Source: Armigeres subalbatus (Eukaryota > Arthropoda > Insecta > Diptera > Culicidae). From it: 64,000 nucleotides of DNA. Position 1 is the first letter of the stretch; every line of letters starts with the position of its first letter. Of this stretch, positions 1 through 10,254 are shown in pieces. The position numbers and the translations under genes were made by a program. The notes beneath the pieces are model-generated. The model was not told where the DNA came from. It made no database searches and was given only the letters and a program-made list of their open reading frames with translations. Where the stretch lies: assembly GCF_024139115.2 (NCBI RefSeq), contig NC_085139.1, positions 104,270,158 to 104,334,157 of the forward strand. Reading direction: 5' to 3'.

Positions 1-100
1 GATAGCACTCCCACGCAAACCATCACCACAGACAGATAGGGGAAGCCTTCGGCTACCTGTTGGTGGTGTTGGCTTGCGTGGGAGTGCCATCAGATTGGAC
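1..100. repeat. Hairpin (inverted repeat) at window edge
   Basis: The first 50 or so bases are the imperfect reverse complement of bases 54-100. The arms share GCACTCCCACGCAA and its complement TTGCGTGGGAGTGC, with a short loop near AAGCCTTCGG. This is a foldback terminus or a small palindromic MITE. The left arm begins at the window edge, so the full extent is unknown. Confidence 0.7.
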
Positions 101-287
101 AAATCGACGTTTGAATCTTTGTTTACAAAATCACATACGTCCTTTTGAATAAGTACCCGAGAAATAGACGGCACTCTAGTTGGATTATTTTTGCTTGTGT
201 GTTTCTTATTCTCCTCTCCAGCAGAAATGATTTCTGTTGCTTGGCTAGATGGTGCTGTCGCTTGGGTTGATGGTGCTTGAGGTGCAA
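101..287. other. Short stretch without recognised gene
   Basis: A 60-codon open frame lies on the minus strand (123-305). It is rich in Q, K and R, has no recognisable domain and runs into the flank of the next transposon. I see nothing else here. Confidence 0.4.
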
Positions 288-761
288 ATAACAAACGATC
301 AGCACGTGCGCGGTACTGGACTGGAATGCTCATGACGAATTTCGCGCCAACCCTTCTATGGGGCTGGCAGCACCATCTCAGAATCGAATGAAACTTGATG
401 GGCATAAAGATATGGTATTTCTAAGCCACTCTGCATACTTAGTTTTTCAAAAATTGTCAAGAGTAACATTTGATGAGGGCCTAATTTTTTTTCATGGATT
501 TTTTATAAATCGATGTAACTCTAAAATGACAAGACCTACAAAAAAGTGTTGTATGGCGGACTGTCGTGAAATTCCCAGAAGTTTTTTGGAAAAATATCCA
601 AAAAATGAAATACCGATTTCTACACTGAAAAAAATTAGTTTTAAAAATTAAAATCGATATTACAAAAAAACCTCATCTCAGAAATCGATGAAATTTTTTC
701 TGCAGGTAGGTATTTCAATTATCTAACTTTTCTGGGAATAATGTTTCTGTGGCATATTTAA

Positions 762-890
762 CCCTTAAATGCGCAATGTTGTTTTAAAACAACAAACCGA
801 AAATATGTTTAATGTTAATAATTCCAATGGTTATTTACGATAAAAATATTTCCGACGAATTCTAAAAAAATCGCCTTGCGCCTTTAAGGG
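762..890. mobile_element. 129-bp TTAA-specific MITE (piggyBac-like termini)
   Basis: The element begins CCCTTAAATGCGCAA and ends GCGCCTTTAAGGG, flanked by TTAA at 758-761 and 891-894. It sits in the left TIR of the surrounding transposon. The right TIR (near 3170) lacks it and keeps a single TTAA in the same context, so the TTAA duplication is shown by a filled/empty pair. A second copy lies at 33620-33747. TTAA targets with CCC ends are typical of piggyBac-type elements. There is no coding capacity. Confidence 0.9.
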
Positions 891-1071
891 TTAAGGAAAA
901 AAAGTTTTTCTAACAAAAACTTTTTTCATGTCCATATTGAGTGAAAATTTATCAGCGTGTTTTATGCCTACAGCGCCAATTATAGGTTCAGCAGCCTATC
1001 ATCAACCAACGACACATTTTGGACGTATAAAAATTTGTTTGGGAAGCAATTTAGCATAATCTAACATAATT

Positions 1072-1900
1072 GTGGACCAACATTTGAAAAGGGTTTATGT
1101 TTTATTTGACTTTTTGTATCGAAGTAACTTAAAAACAATTACAAAAAATAATTACTTTGAAAACGGGCAATGTTGCCGAAACGAAACTGAAGTGATATTT
1201 AATTGTAATAGTGGAAAAGATGTTGTTTTTCAGCAAAGGCTAACCACTGAGCGGTGTAATTTAGAAACCGTTATAAAGCCTGTAGATGATTTTGTATCGT
1301 ATTGTATTGAAAAAATTGATAAACTTAAAACTTATGACATTATTTGCAAACAGCAATACACTTGTACTGTTAGATTTCTCTGAAAATTATTCATTCAATA
1401 TCCAAAATGCTGCTCAAGGTTGGAATAATTCCCAGGCAACAATACATCCATTCGAAGTTTACCTTAAAAGAAACGGTTAATTAGAAAACGTTAGCTTTAT
1501 TAATAAGAAGTAATGACCCATCACACAAAAGCTGTTCACTTATTCGTTTCAAATTAATTGACTTTTTGAAACAGTCGATCGATTTTACAAAAATTACTTT
1601 TGTGCCTGGGTGAGCTGTGGCACATTATAAAAATAAAAGGAACTTTGCAAGTCTGTGTTATTTAAATTAAAAACATGGCTTAGAAACAGAATGGCACTTT
1701 TTTACAACATCACACGGAAAAGGCCCTTGCGAAGCAATTGGTGGCACTCTCAAACGAATGACAAAACGCGCAACTCTTGCCAAAGATTATGGAAATACTA
1801 TCAAGACTCCTCGGGAGTTGTACGAATGGGCGAATGGGCACGTTTTCAATCAAACAAAAAAATAACTATATTACATTTCTGTTATATCACGAATGAGCAA
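1072..1900 (+). pseudogene. Decayed transposase of the long-TIR element
   Basis: Coding similarity is spread over several frames. Codons from 1072 give a block containing KDVVFQQRLTTERCNLE. After a frameshift near 1350 comes LDFSENYSF followed by NNSQATIHPF. In another frame, 1692-1856 reads HFFTTSHGKGPC, then GGTLKRMTKRA and TPRELYEWANG. These motifs (LDFxENYSF, NNxQATxHPF, HGKGxCDGxGGTxKR) recur in a large family of transposon-derived proteins in arthropods and cnidarians. The Asp of LDFSENY is a plausible catalytic residue, but that is inference. Stops and at least two frameshifts make it a pseudogene. The coding start overlaps the inner edge of the left TIR. Confidence 0.75.
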
Positions 1901-2132
1901 TACCGCCATCGGGGGTGGCAATGGGTCTGGGGGCGAGCATGGAGGGCGTAGAGCAAAATCGTTCAAAAAGGTCTCTTATATTTTTGTCTTCTTGTCCTCA
2001 GATACATCCATTCTACAAGCATTCTAAGTAGTTGAAACAGTGACCCATTCTCACCCCCATTTGACCGATTGTCACCTTCGACGATGGTACTCAACAAGAG
2101 TTTGATGAACTTTTCAAAAAAGCAAAAACTAT

Positions 2133-2474
2133 AATTGGGTTGTTTAGCGAAGAAAAATATTAGGTTTTTTATAGTTTAACATAAAGAGCATGCTTTTCTG
2201 ATCTCCAACATATTTTTATTTTGTTTGCAAACCTTTTATTTACATTTTTATATAGCAAACAATAAGCCATTTCAATCGATAGAATGACACTAACATTCAT
2301 AGAATGACAGTTGGCCCATGCAGCATAAGAACAAATTTTTAGTTCCATATAAATTTAAATGCAAATTAAAAATAGTTCCGGGGCTCCAAAAATTCTGAAA
2401 AATTGGGTTTAGGCTCAGTTTTTCCTACAGATTCAGAATATGTAAAAACATCGATACCCCTAAACAACCCAATT
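2133..2474 (+). mobile_element. 342-bp MITE, copy 1 (TTGGGTTGTTTAG ends)
   Basis: It starts AATTGGGTTGTTTAG and ends TAAACAACCCAATT, a short TIR. A near-identical inverted copy lies at 62926-63268 at the other end of the window, inside a hAT. Two copies in unrelated contexts with the same ends define the element. It is nested in the interior of the long-TIR transposon. It does not code. Confidence 0.88.
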
Positions 2475-3645
2475 GGCACACAAAAGCTTCATTCTTTTAT
2501 ACCAATCGCTCATAATAAAATCCTGGCTAAAAATATTCCAACTCAGATGAAGACCCAAAAGTCTTTGAATTGTTCGACTAAATTTGCAAATTAATGAGTA
2601 TTCAAGTAGAAATAAGAATTAAATGTAGTAACAAATAAAATTGAAGAAAAAATTTAAAAAATGCGGAAAATTTATTATTCTTTAAATGTGCGTTTACCGG
2701 AAATCCCCCTAATGAAATTACCTACCGAGCTTCATCGTTTGGAATCAAAATGTTTATCTGATTAAAAAAATCGACCTTAATTTTTTTTTTGCTTAACCAA
2801 TTTTAATCTTTACATTCATTAATTTATTTTCTCGGTGAACGAAATGCTCCTTTATGTTTCAGACTTCATAGTTCAGACAAATTTACAATGTGCCATCAAA
2901 CATCACAATTTTGTAAATCTGGTCATTTGTGTGTAACATTAATATAAGCAATCTAGGAAAATATACGCCCTTTCCAAATGTTGGTCCACATTAATGTTAG
3001 ATTATGCTAAATTGCTTCCTAAACAAATTTTTATACTTCCAAAATGTGTCGTTGGTTGGTGATAGGCTGCTGAACCTATAATTGGCGCTGTAGGCATAAA
3101 ACACGCTGATAAATTTTCACTCAATATGGACATGGAAAAAGTTTTTGTTTGAAAAACTTTTTTTCCTTAAATATGTCACAGGAACATTATTCCCAGAAAA
3201 GTTAGATAATTAAAATACCTATCTGCAGAAAAAATTTCATCGATTTTTGAGATGAGGTTTTTTGGTAATATCGATTTTAATTTTTAAAACTCATTTTTTT
3301 CAGTGTAGAAATCGGTATTTCATTTTTTGGATATTTTTCCAAAAAACTTCTGGGAATTTCACGACAGTCCGCCATACAACACTTTTTTGTAGGTCTTGTC
3401 ATTTTAGAGTTACATCGATTTATAAAAAATCCATGAAAAAAAATTAGGTCCTCATCAAATGTTATTCTTGACAATTTTTGAAAAACTAAGTATGCAGAGT
3501 GGCTTAGAAATACCATATCTTTATGCTCACCAAGTTTCATTCGATTCTGAGATGGTGCTGCCAACCGCTGGTCGAGTTGGCGCGAAATTCGTCTCATACA
3601 AGTTCGCTTGCGTTGTGTACCGCGAGCGTGGTATTTTCGTTTGTG

Positions 3646-4003
3646 TTGTACAAAATACAACAGCGCGCGTACTCGAGTGCGTGCGCTCGAGTGAATTTCT
3701 CTAGGCGCGTGTTTGACAATGATTTCATCAATTTAAAGTGAGCTGCTGAGCTGGTGTTCTTCAAAAAAGATCCATGGTTCATCAGCTCAATGTAATGAAG
3801 CAAATCTTCCGAACAGCTCCTAAGCGGAGCGCCCATCTCTAGTGTTGACTCTGTGGTGGGTTCGAGGGTCTGATTTGCAATAATTCAGGAATTATCGATC
3901 TGTTTTCTCGGAACGATGATTGACTTCTCCCCAGCCCGTGTGGGCTTGAACCAGGATGTAAAGGCTCGGATAAAGATGATGAACGGTGCAAATGATTATA
4001 AAC
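3646..4003. other. Unassigned flank between transposon and gag fragment
   Basis: No recognisable gene. Minus-strand frames here (for example 3594-3836) show no known motif. The right part may be further decayed sequence of the BEL element next door. Confidence 0.4.
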
Positions 4004-4594
4004 TTAATGATTCCCAGTGGGTATTGGGAAATTGTTTTTCCTTTCCGATATTCTCGATTCCGGACGACCGAAGGGGGTGACTGAATGCAACTCTATGTGT
4101 CTACCAACTTTGCTTGGACTCGCTTTCGGTATCGCTTGCAGACTACAGGCTTTACTGGCACCAAAATTTCTCCTTGTCCCTCGCTGACTATCGATCAATT
4201 TTCTAGTCCTACTTACGCTGCTGTCGACCGAGTTACCATCCTAACTATCATTCTCTTCTTCGTCCTCGAGAAACGATGTTATCACTTCATACCGCTCATG
4301 CATGTATTCTTGTTGCAAGGCATATTCTTCCTCCAGCCGTTGGAGCGCCAATGCCATTGACCGACGTCGCGACGATGTTGAGCTACCTCCTCTGTGTCGC
4401 TGCGATCTGGCAGATAAACATCTCTCACAGCACCAGGGGTGTTTTTCTATTGATTCGTCCACGTTAGCCCATGCATAGTGGAACCACTTTCCACATTCAT
4501 CGGAAGCAACCATCCCGCGGTCAGCAGAAGGTGACTCATGGCATGATTCACAAAGGTAGTAGCTATCGTCCACATGTTGCTTTCGAGGCATCAA
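4004..4594 (-). pseudogene. BEL/Pao retrotransposon gag fragment with PHD finger
   Basis: The minus-strand reading frame from 4594 opens with MMPRKQHVDDSYYLCESC and continues with a C4-H-C3 pattern (CESCH, DECGKWFHY, WCCERC), a PHD-type zinc finger in the first 60 residues. A Ser/Arg-rich linker and a Glu-rich coiled-coil-like segment (LQRLEEEYALQQEY) follow. This N-terminal architecture is characteristic of gag from mosquito BEL/Pao elements. One zinc position is altered: the usual Cys before the second finger half reads Ser (VASDECGKWF). The frame stops at 4241. A continuation (4004-4198) is open but degraded. No protease, RT or LTR is attached, so this is a truncated relic. Confidence 0.75.
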
Positions 4595-5039
4595 GCGTGA
4601 TTCCGAAATTATTCTTTAAGATTATGTTCGGATTTAAGGATTGGAAAAAACTCCCTTGATGCGATTTCGTGATAATACGCTCAAAGCTGTAAGGAGGTGT
4701 ATTTTAAGTTCATGATTCATTCCAGCTTACTTAAGTTGTAATATATCTTACATTAATTTTTCCCATTTCCACTGGGCTCACGCACTAGTTCAAAACGATT
4801 TCAATTGACAGTTTCAACCACTTTTTTTTTGTTAATTATCTTGGCTGTGCATATGCACAGCACATGTTTCGAAATGGACAAATTGATATGAAATTTGCTA
4901 AAAAGAATCCACGTGTCTTGGAGGGACTCGAACCGACCAATGCCTATTACCACAGAATTACCACTGAAACTATTTCACCCGCCAATTAGTCCAATAAAAC
5001 TATATTAAAAACTAAAATATAGCTTCCAAATATAACATT
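4595..5039. other. AT-rich stretch, no gene
   Basis: No reading frame or repeat is recognised. A GGGACTCGAACC motif at 4923 resembles the complement of a tRNA B box, but the surrounding bases do not fold as a tRNA. Confidence 0.4.
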
Positions 5040-5047
5040 TGCACTAC

Positions 5048-7091
5048 CAGCGGTTCTCAACCTGGGGTACATGTACCCCTGGGGGTACCTTCGCTGGCCC
5101 TAGGGGGTACCTCGGACAAAAATGTGTAATGGCGGACGTATTACAATTCCAATCAAAACTCATTGATAAAGTTTTGATAATTGTGTATTTTCTATTTCAT
5201 AAATTTATAACATAATATGCAAGGCGATCAATAAATCCCAATTTAATCCTGCCTTCCACAATCAACACAATGGATGAAGGGCTACGGAACAAAAGATCAA
5301 ACGAACAAAACGTTGAATGAACATTTTTTTTTACTAAAGCTCGGTTGCTTCGTTGCAAGAGGATTAAAAGCATCCTTCTTCGGAAGCCTTCTACCAAGCA
5401 GCTCAAAGTCCTCTTTTCAAGAGGCTCGGAAGCCTCCTTTCAAGAGGCTCGGAAGCCTCCTTTCAAGAGGCTCGGAAGCCTCCTTTCAAGAGGCTCGGAA
5501 GCCTCCTTTCAAGAGGCTCGGAAGCCTCCTTTGAACGGGCTCGGAAGCCTCCTTTCGAGAGGCTCAGGCCTCCTTTCAAGAGGCTGAGAAGCCTCCTTTC
5601 AAGAGGCTCGGAAGCCTCCTCCCTTCAAGAGCCTCAGAAGCCTCCTTTCAAGAGGCTCGGAAGCCTCCTTTCAAGAGGCTCTGAAGCCTCCTTTCAAGAG
5701 GCTCGGAAGCCTCCTTTCAAGAGGCTCGGAAGCCTCCTTTCAAGAGGCTCGGAAGCCTCCTTTCAAGAGGCTCGGAAGCCTCCTTTCAAGAGGCTCAGAA
5801 GCCTCCTTTCAAGAGGCTCAGGCCTCCTTTCAAGAGGCTCAGAAGCCTCCTTTCAAGAGGCTCAAGCCTCCTTTCAAGAGGCTCAGCCTCCTTCAAGAGG
5901 CTCAGCCTCCTTTCAAGAGGCTCGGAAGCCTCCTTTCAAGAGGCTCGGAAGCCTCCTTTCAAGAGGCTCGGAAGCCTCCTTTCAAGAGGCTCGGAAGCCT
6001 GCTTTCAAAAGGCTCGGAAACCTCCTTTCAAGAGGCTCGGAAGCCTCCTTTCAAGAGGCTCGGAAGCCGCCTCCTTTCAAGAGGCTCGGAAGCCGCCTCC
6101 TTTCAAGAGGCTCGGAAGCCGCCTCCTTTCAAGAGGCTCGGAAGCCTCCTTTCAAGAGGCTCGGAAGCCTCCTTTCAAGAGGCTCGGGAGCCTACTTTCA
6201 AGAGGCTCGGAAGCCTCCTTCCAAGAAGTTCGGAAGCCTTCTTTCGAGAGGTTCAGAAGCCTCCTTTCAAATGGCTCGGAAGCCTCCTTTCATGAAGCTC
6301 AAAAGCCTCTTTTCTAGAGAATCAAAAACCTCCTTTTGTAGAGGCTCGGAAGCCTCCCTTCAAGAGGCTCCGAAGCCTCCTTTCAAGAGTCTCGGAAGCC
6401 TCCTTTCAAGATCCTTTCTAGATACTCGAAAGCCTCTTTCCAAGAGACCACGAAGCCAAGAGGCTCGGAAGCTTCATTCCAAGAGGCTCGGAAGCCTGCT
6501 TTCAAGGGGCTCGGAAGCCTTTTTTTCTAGAGGCTCAAAAGCCTACTTTCCAGATCCTTTCAAGAGACTCAAAAGCCTTTTTTGTACAGGCTCAAAAGCC
6601 TCCTTTTCTAGAGACTCGGAAGCCTCCTTTCAAGAGGCTCTGAAGCCTTTTTCAAGAAACTCGGAATGCTCCATTCGAGAGGCTCGGAAGCCTCTTTTCA
6701 AGAGGTTCGGAAGCCTCCTTTGAAGTGGTTAGGTTGCCTACTTTCAAGAGGCTCGTAAGCCTCGCTACAAGAAGCTCAGAATTCTTCTTTCAAAAGGCTT
6801 GGAACCATACTATCAAGAGGCTCAGAAACTTCCTTTCAAGATGCAAAGGACGCTTCTTTTTAAGTGGCTCGAAAACCGCCTTCAAGTGGCTCCGAAGCCT
6901 CTCTACAAGAGGCTCAGAAGCCTCTAATAAAGAAACGCGGAAGCCTACTTTAAAAGGATTGAAAAGAGCTTCCCTTCAAAGGGCTCGGAATTATGTTTTC
7001 AAGAGGATTAGAAGCTTGCTTTCGAGAGGGGGTACCTCAATTAATGCAAAAGTTCGAAGGGGTACCTCTTAAGAAAAAGGTTGAGAACCGG
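5048..7091. mobile_element. Non-autonomous hAT element filled by a minisatellite
   Basis: The left end is CAGCGGTTCTCAACC and the right end GGTTGAGAACCGG. The 8-bp duplication TGCACTAC flanks it (5040-5047 and 7092-7099). Next to each end are matching GGGGTACCT blocks. These termini and an 8-bp duplication are diagnostic of hAT. The right end lacks the final CTG, suggesting a small terminal deletion. The interior is a 23-bp minisatellite instead of a transposase. A diverged relic with the same repeat and right end lies at 14060-14621. Confidence 0.88.
5390..7025 (+). repeat. 23-bp minisatellite (GAGGCTCGGAAGCCTC core)
   Basis: About 70 units of a 23-bp repeat with core GAGGCTCGGAAGCCTC followed by CTTTCAA. 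Each unit contains a 6-bp dyad (GAGGCT/AGCCTC) around a 4-base loop, so every unit can form a hairpin. Units are nearly identical from 5420 to 6200. They decay towards 7020, which suggests recent amplification on the left. Since 23 is not a multiple of three and the unit has no stops, long spurious ORFs appear (5274-5587, 6271-7072). Confidence 0.95.
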
Positions 7092-7099
7092 TGCACTAC

Positions 7100-7652
7100 A
7101 CGTTTCTTCGATATAGCATGTTATATATTCCACAAAATAATAATCACCCAGGTTGACGTTCATCACTTCGTCTTTTATTTGCCTATTCTATTTATCGAGG
7201 GATTCCTCGCAGCCCATTTATTACAGACGGTTCAAACATGTATAATTTGTGTCTTCAAGAAAATAATACACGGACGGCTTGTTTTCATAAGAAATAGCAG
7301 ATATTTTTAAATGTACAGCCATTTCTTCATTCAAAGCTTGAACATCCTTTTGTGTTCAATAAAATCATCTGCAATACAACTATCTATCTATCTAGGTGTA
7401 ATTTAATATTAGAAATAAAAACAATGTTAATTGCAGAATTTAGAGGTGACCCATCTTACCCCGGCATTTTTTTGATTTACAGAAAAATAGACTTCCACTT
7501 TCAAGACTCAAAATGAAATAAAAAGTATAATTTTTGTGGAGCTATCTTTTCAGATTCACGTTGAAAATGTTAATTAAAATGTTTCTGTTTTGAGGCATTC
7601 ATGGTTCGCCTTGGGCGACCCATCTTGCCCCATCCTACCCTACTAATCTTAC
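7100..7652. other. Intron-like region downstream of atlastin exon 2
   Basis: AT-rich and without recognised exons on either strand. Two copies of a GACCCATCTT motif followed by RCCCC (7448 and 7618) in direct orientation suggest a small decayed repeat. On the minus strand this is the start of the second atlastin intron. Confidence 0.4.
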
Positions 7653-8068
7653 CTTCTCTCCACCCGGCGTCTCGTGCAGGAATATATCCGACCACATAAG
7701 AATCCCGGTTGTGTCTCGTTCGCTGCCACCCCGCCACGAGAATCCTGTGAGTGGTTCATTTTCGTCACCCAGCCATTCCGAAATGCTCTTATTGTGAACA
7801 TACTGAAATAAAAAACGAAACAAAGGTCATTGATTATATTTTTTGTATAGGATAGAATCACGATTACCTTCGAGTACATGTATCGCAGGAAGAAATCCAG
7901 CAGGAAACTTTTGCCCTTGCGGAACGCTCCGGCAACTGAGATGACGACCACCGTTCGGTCCCGCACGTTTTCCTGCAGCAGAATTTCCGTCAGTGCTTCT
8001 TCGTTCAGTGTGAATGTGTGCTCTTCGCCGCTTTCGACCACCTGTATCGGTTTCGCTGCTGCCGCCAT
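7653..8068 (-). CDS. atl: Atlastin, first two coding exons (partial)
   Basis: Atlastin is a dynamin-like GTPase in the ER membrane that drives homotypic ER fusion. Exon 1 (8068-7868) encodes 67 residues and includes the P-loop GAFRKGKS at residues 47-54. The intron (7867-7803, 65 nt) has GT and AG ends on the minus strand. Exon 2 (7802-7653) adds 50 residues with [17 protein letters not shown] and the switch-I-like SERDTTGI at about residues 94-101, and ends at a GTAAGA donor. Both exons are phase 0. The start ATG (8066-8068) has purine context and opens the conserved region at a typical length. Next should come the exon with the DTQG motif. I did not find it to the left, so the second intron probably exceeds 7.6 kb and runs out of the window. 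No disruptions are visible. Confidence 0.93.
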
Positions 8069-8642
8069 TATGTCCGTTGTGGTTTTATCTCTGTTTTCAG
8101 GCCAGGGTGTTCTTCGGTGGGCACTCGTCTGTGCCTAATTCCGTAATTTGGCTTCACTGGAGCCCAACTTTACATCCAGCGGTTGGACCTGTCGGAGTAA
8201 CAAAAAATAAGGATCCAATCAGTCAATTATCCCTTTGATGCAAACTGTGTGGCTATTGAAGTGTGCGATTTATCACTAGTCAGTTCGACCCACCCTTCGC
8301 AGAACGAGATGAAAATCACCTGGAAATGACTAAGCAAGCAACACATTTTTATCATCTATGGATTGAAATAATTTGCACTCACACGTATAGAACAAATCGG
8401 TAGATACAAAACATAGGTAAAGGTAATAACTGTTATAATCTGGGTGGCAATGGATATGGTTTAATTGCAATGGGTACATTAGAAAATATTAATAAAATAA
8501 TGTTTGTGCACTATTAGCACCTTCTGATCTAGACCAGTGGCCTACACAGTATTCAGGTGTATCAAACTTATTAGTGTCTTTTGGACAGTAGGCTCTTAGC
8601 ATAAAGCTCTTTCTTCTTAGGCTCTTAGCACTAAAACCATGT
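8069..8642. other. Atlastin 5' flank / 5' UTR
   Basis: Sequence immediately upstream of the atlastin start codon on the minus strand. It should hold the 5' UTR and promoter. I could not identify a TATA box or initiator with confidence, and no other gene is visible. Confidence 0.4.
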
Positions 8643-8649
8643 ACGTTTC

Positions 8650-8874
8650 AGGACGATCCTGTTGCATCAATTAGATACCACCACAACCTACGCACAGTAC
8701 CCGTTTCCCGCTATGTGGAACGAAGCTTACGGAATAACCGGTTCGATGAGGAGTTAAGAGGAAGCATTTTGGAAGAAAAAACTCAGCGCGGTTGGAAATG
8801 CTGCAGCATGGGGCACAATTGAGCGTAATCGACTGGAGCGGCTGCAGCAAATCTGCATGTTCCAGAAGAAATAG
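8650..8874 (+). pseudogene. Unidentified coding-like exon with one in-frame stop
   Basis: After a TTTCAG acceptor-like site (8646-8651), frame 1 reads LLHQLDTTTTYAQYPFP, MWNEAYGITGSMRS, a TAA stop (8755-8757), then EEAFWKKKLSAVGNAAAWG and a basic tail ending MFQKK at TAG (8872-8874). The balanced composition, sensible codon use, aromatic-rich segments and terminal stop look like the last exon of a conserved protein. I do not recognise the family. The internal stop points to a pseudogene, a retrocopy fragment or an exon damaged in this allele. It lies about 0.6 kb upstream of the atlastin start in the opposite direction. Confidence 0.45.
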
Positions 8875-9499
8875 AGTCACCTAAAAAGTGAAGAAACGCA
8901 ACAATTCTTATAAAAGCAAAACATATTGGTTAACTAAAACGCGCGTTCTTTTCCACTATTCAAATCAATTTTGAGTATACCAAATTTTTAAACGATTGAT
9001 GACATTTAAAAACAAATAACATCTAGAGAAGAACTCCACACTTTCACTTAGTGTACGGTAGATGATTTTTTATTCATTTATTATTTTATTTCCTTTATTC
9101 CTTCATTATTTTAGAATTTTACGTGTATAGGCTTAATTAGTTTATTCAGTTTCTTCAGTTGGTCTTGAAGGTGAAGTGTGATTGGGGTCAATTGTGCTGA
9201 CAATCAATTTCTAGTCGATAAACGCCATTCTAACGTTATTTAATTCCACGATCTCGTGTTTTATGATGTTCAAATGAATCAATATTAAACAAATTCATCT
9301 TAATATAAAGAGGGTCCCACATCAAAAAAAAACTGTAGAAAATTACTTAGTTGTTCGATCCTTTTCAAACTTTCAGACAATAATATATAACCCATTAGTA
9401 AGCATTTGGCATATTTATTTCATTCAACTTCAATGCCATAACCGTACGCTAGCACTCCACCCTATTAGGTTCTGTACAACATCTAGCTGCAGTTTCTTC
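8875..9499. other. AT-rich stretch, no gene
   Basis: No motif, repeat or reading frame recognised. Confidence 0.4.
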
Positions 9500-9830
9500 T
9501 GTACGGAAACCAGTTTTTTCTTCATGTCGCCTCAGATTTGACCTCCTTGGGATGCTTCTGTAGTGACTGCTTCAAAATAGCCCAGAATTATCCGGTGGGC
9601 CTTAGTTCCGATGCATTGGGAGGATTCATGTCCTTGGGTACGAAAGTGACCCCGTTGGCTTTTACTCCAGGACAACACTTGATTAGCGGCACGAAACTGG
9701 ATCCGACCAGGAGATCGTAGGGCCTTCGTGTTGCTTCAACAGGATCCCTCTCCTTGTTCAAGGGGCACACGGTGGCTGGCGTCTGTCTCCCTCAGTGGCA
9801 CGGAGTGAAAAGCTGGCACTCCTCCCCAGC
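9500..9830 (-). pseudogene. Tc1/mariner-type transposase C-terminal relic
   Basis: On the minus strand, 9770-9588 encodes FVPLIKCCPG and FVPKDMNPPNASELRPTG. After a stop, FWAILKQSLQKHPKEV continues in the same frame. This matches the last catalytic block of IS630/Tc1/mariner transposases, FVPKDxNPPNxPxxRPIExFW. The acidic residue of RPIE is replaced by Gly (RPTG) and the next codon is a stop, so the copy is dead. No terminal repeats were found around it. Confidence 0.7.
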
Positions 9831-10254
9831 CAACATAACTAAACCGCTCCATTGCGACTATTGCGAGACGCTTTAAAAAAGGTGCCAACATGGAAGATAT
9901 ATGAAGATCGGTCACCGAGCTGCTTAACACCGAGTTTAGGAACCATGACCACCGCGACACTGACGTTTCCTCTCGAGAGAAGGCGTCTGTATGTATTGAG
10001 TAGCCTTCTCAAACAATGTAGAGTCTTCTCGGCGGAAACCGTAATGCTCATTCATAGTTGACGTATCAATCATTCGATATTTCAGCGAATTTGACTTGTT
10101 ACGGATTTATTAGGGTAATTCAACTGCTGCAACATCGATACGACGCTTGTTCCAAACCTTATTTAAGTGCTTGTAGGTTGAAACAATTTGAATCCGTGAT
10201 GTTTGTTCCTAATTCTAAATACATTCGATAATGCAATGGTTGTCCCGTCAACTA

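Larger units (their letters stand above)
288..3645. mobile_element. DNA transposon with very long terminal inverted repeats
   Basis: Bases 288-1093 and 2968-3645 are inverted copies of each other, apart from a MITE present only in the left arm. The clearest outer match is GACGAATTTCGCGCCAAC (from about 334) with its complement ending near 3593. Weaker similarity around CGCGGTAC extends to about 288 and 3645. The inner ends match at GTGGACCAACATTTG. Between the arms lie decayed transposase blocks (1072-1900) and a nested MITE (2133-2474). No target duplication could be fixed because the extreme termini are blurred. The superfamily is not named: the transposase family is recognisable but I cannot assign it safely. 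Confidence 0.85.

Noticed and set aside
358..651. CCMADC-containing frame that recalls the start of a THAP zinc finger
   Set aside because: It lies wholly in the TIR and is duplicated in the other arm (3277-3660). The second half of a THAP domain (CxxH, AVPTIF-type motif) is absent.
4085..4360. 91-codon plus-strand ORF
   Set aside because: Shadow of the BEL gag PHD-finger frame on the opposite strand.
5390..7025. CRISPR-like array of short repeats
   Set aside because: Units are contiguous without unique spacers, and the genome is animal.
5274..7072. Ser/Lys/Arg-rich ORFs of 80-150 codons
   Set aside because: Translation of the 23-bp minisatellite; peptide repeats follow the DNA period through successive frames.
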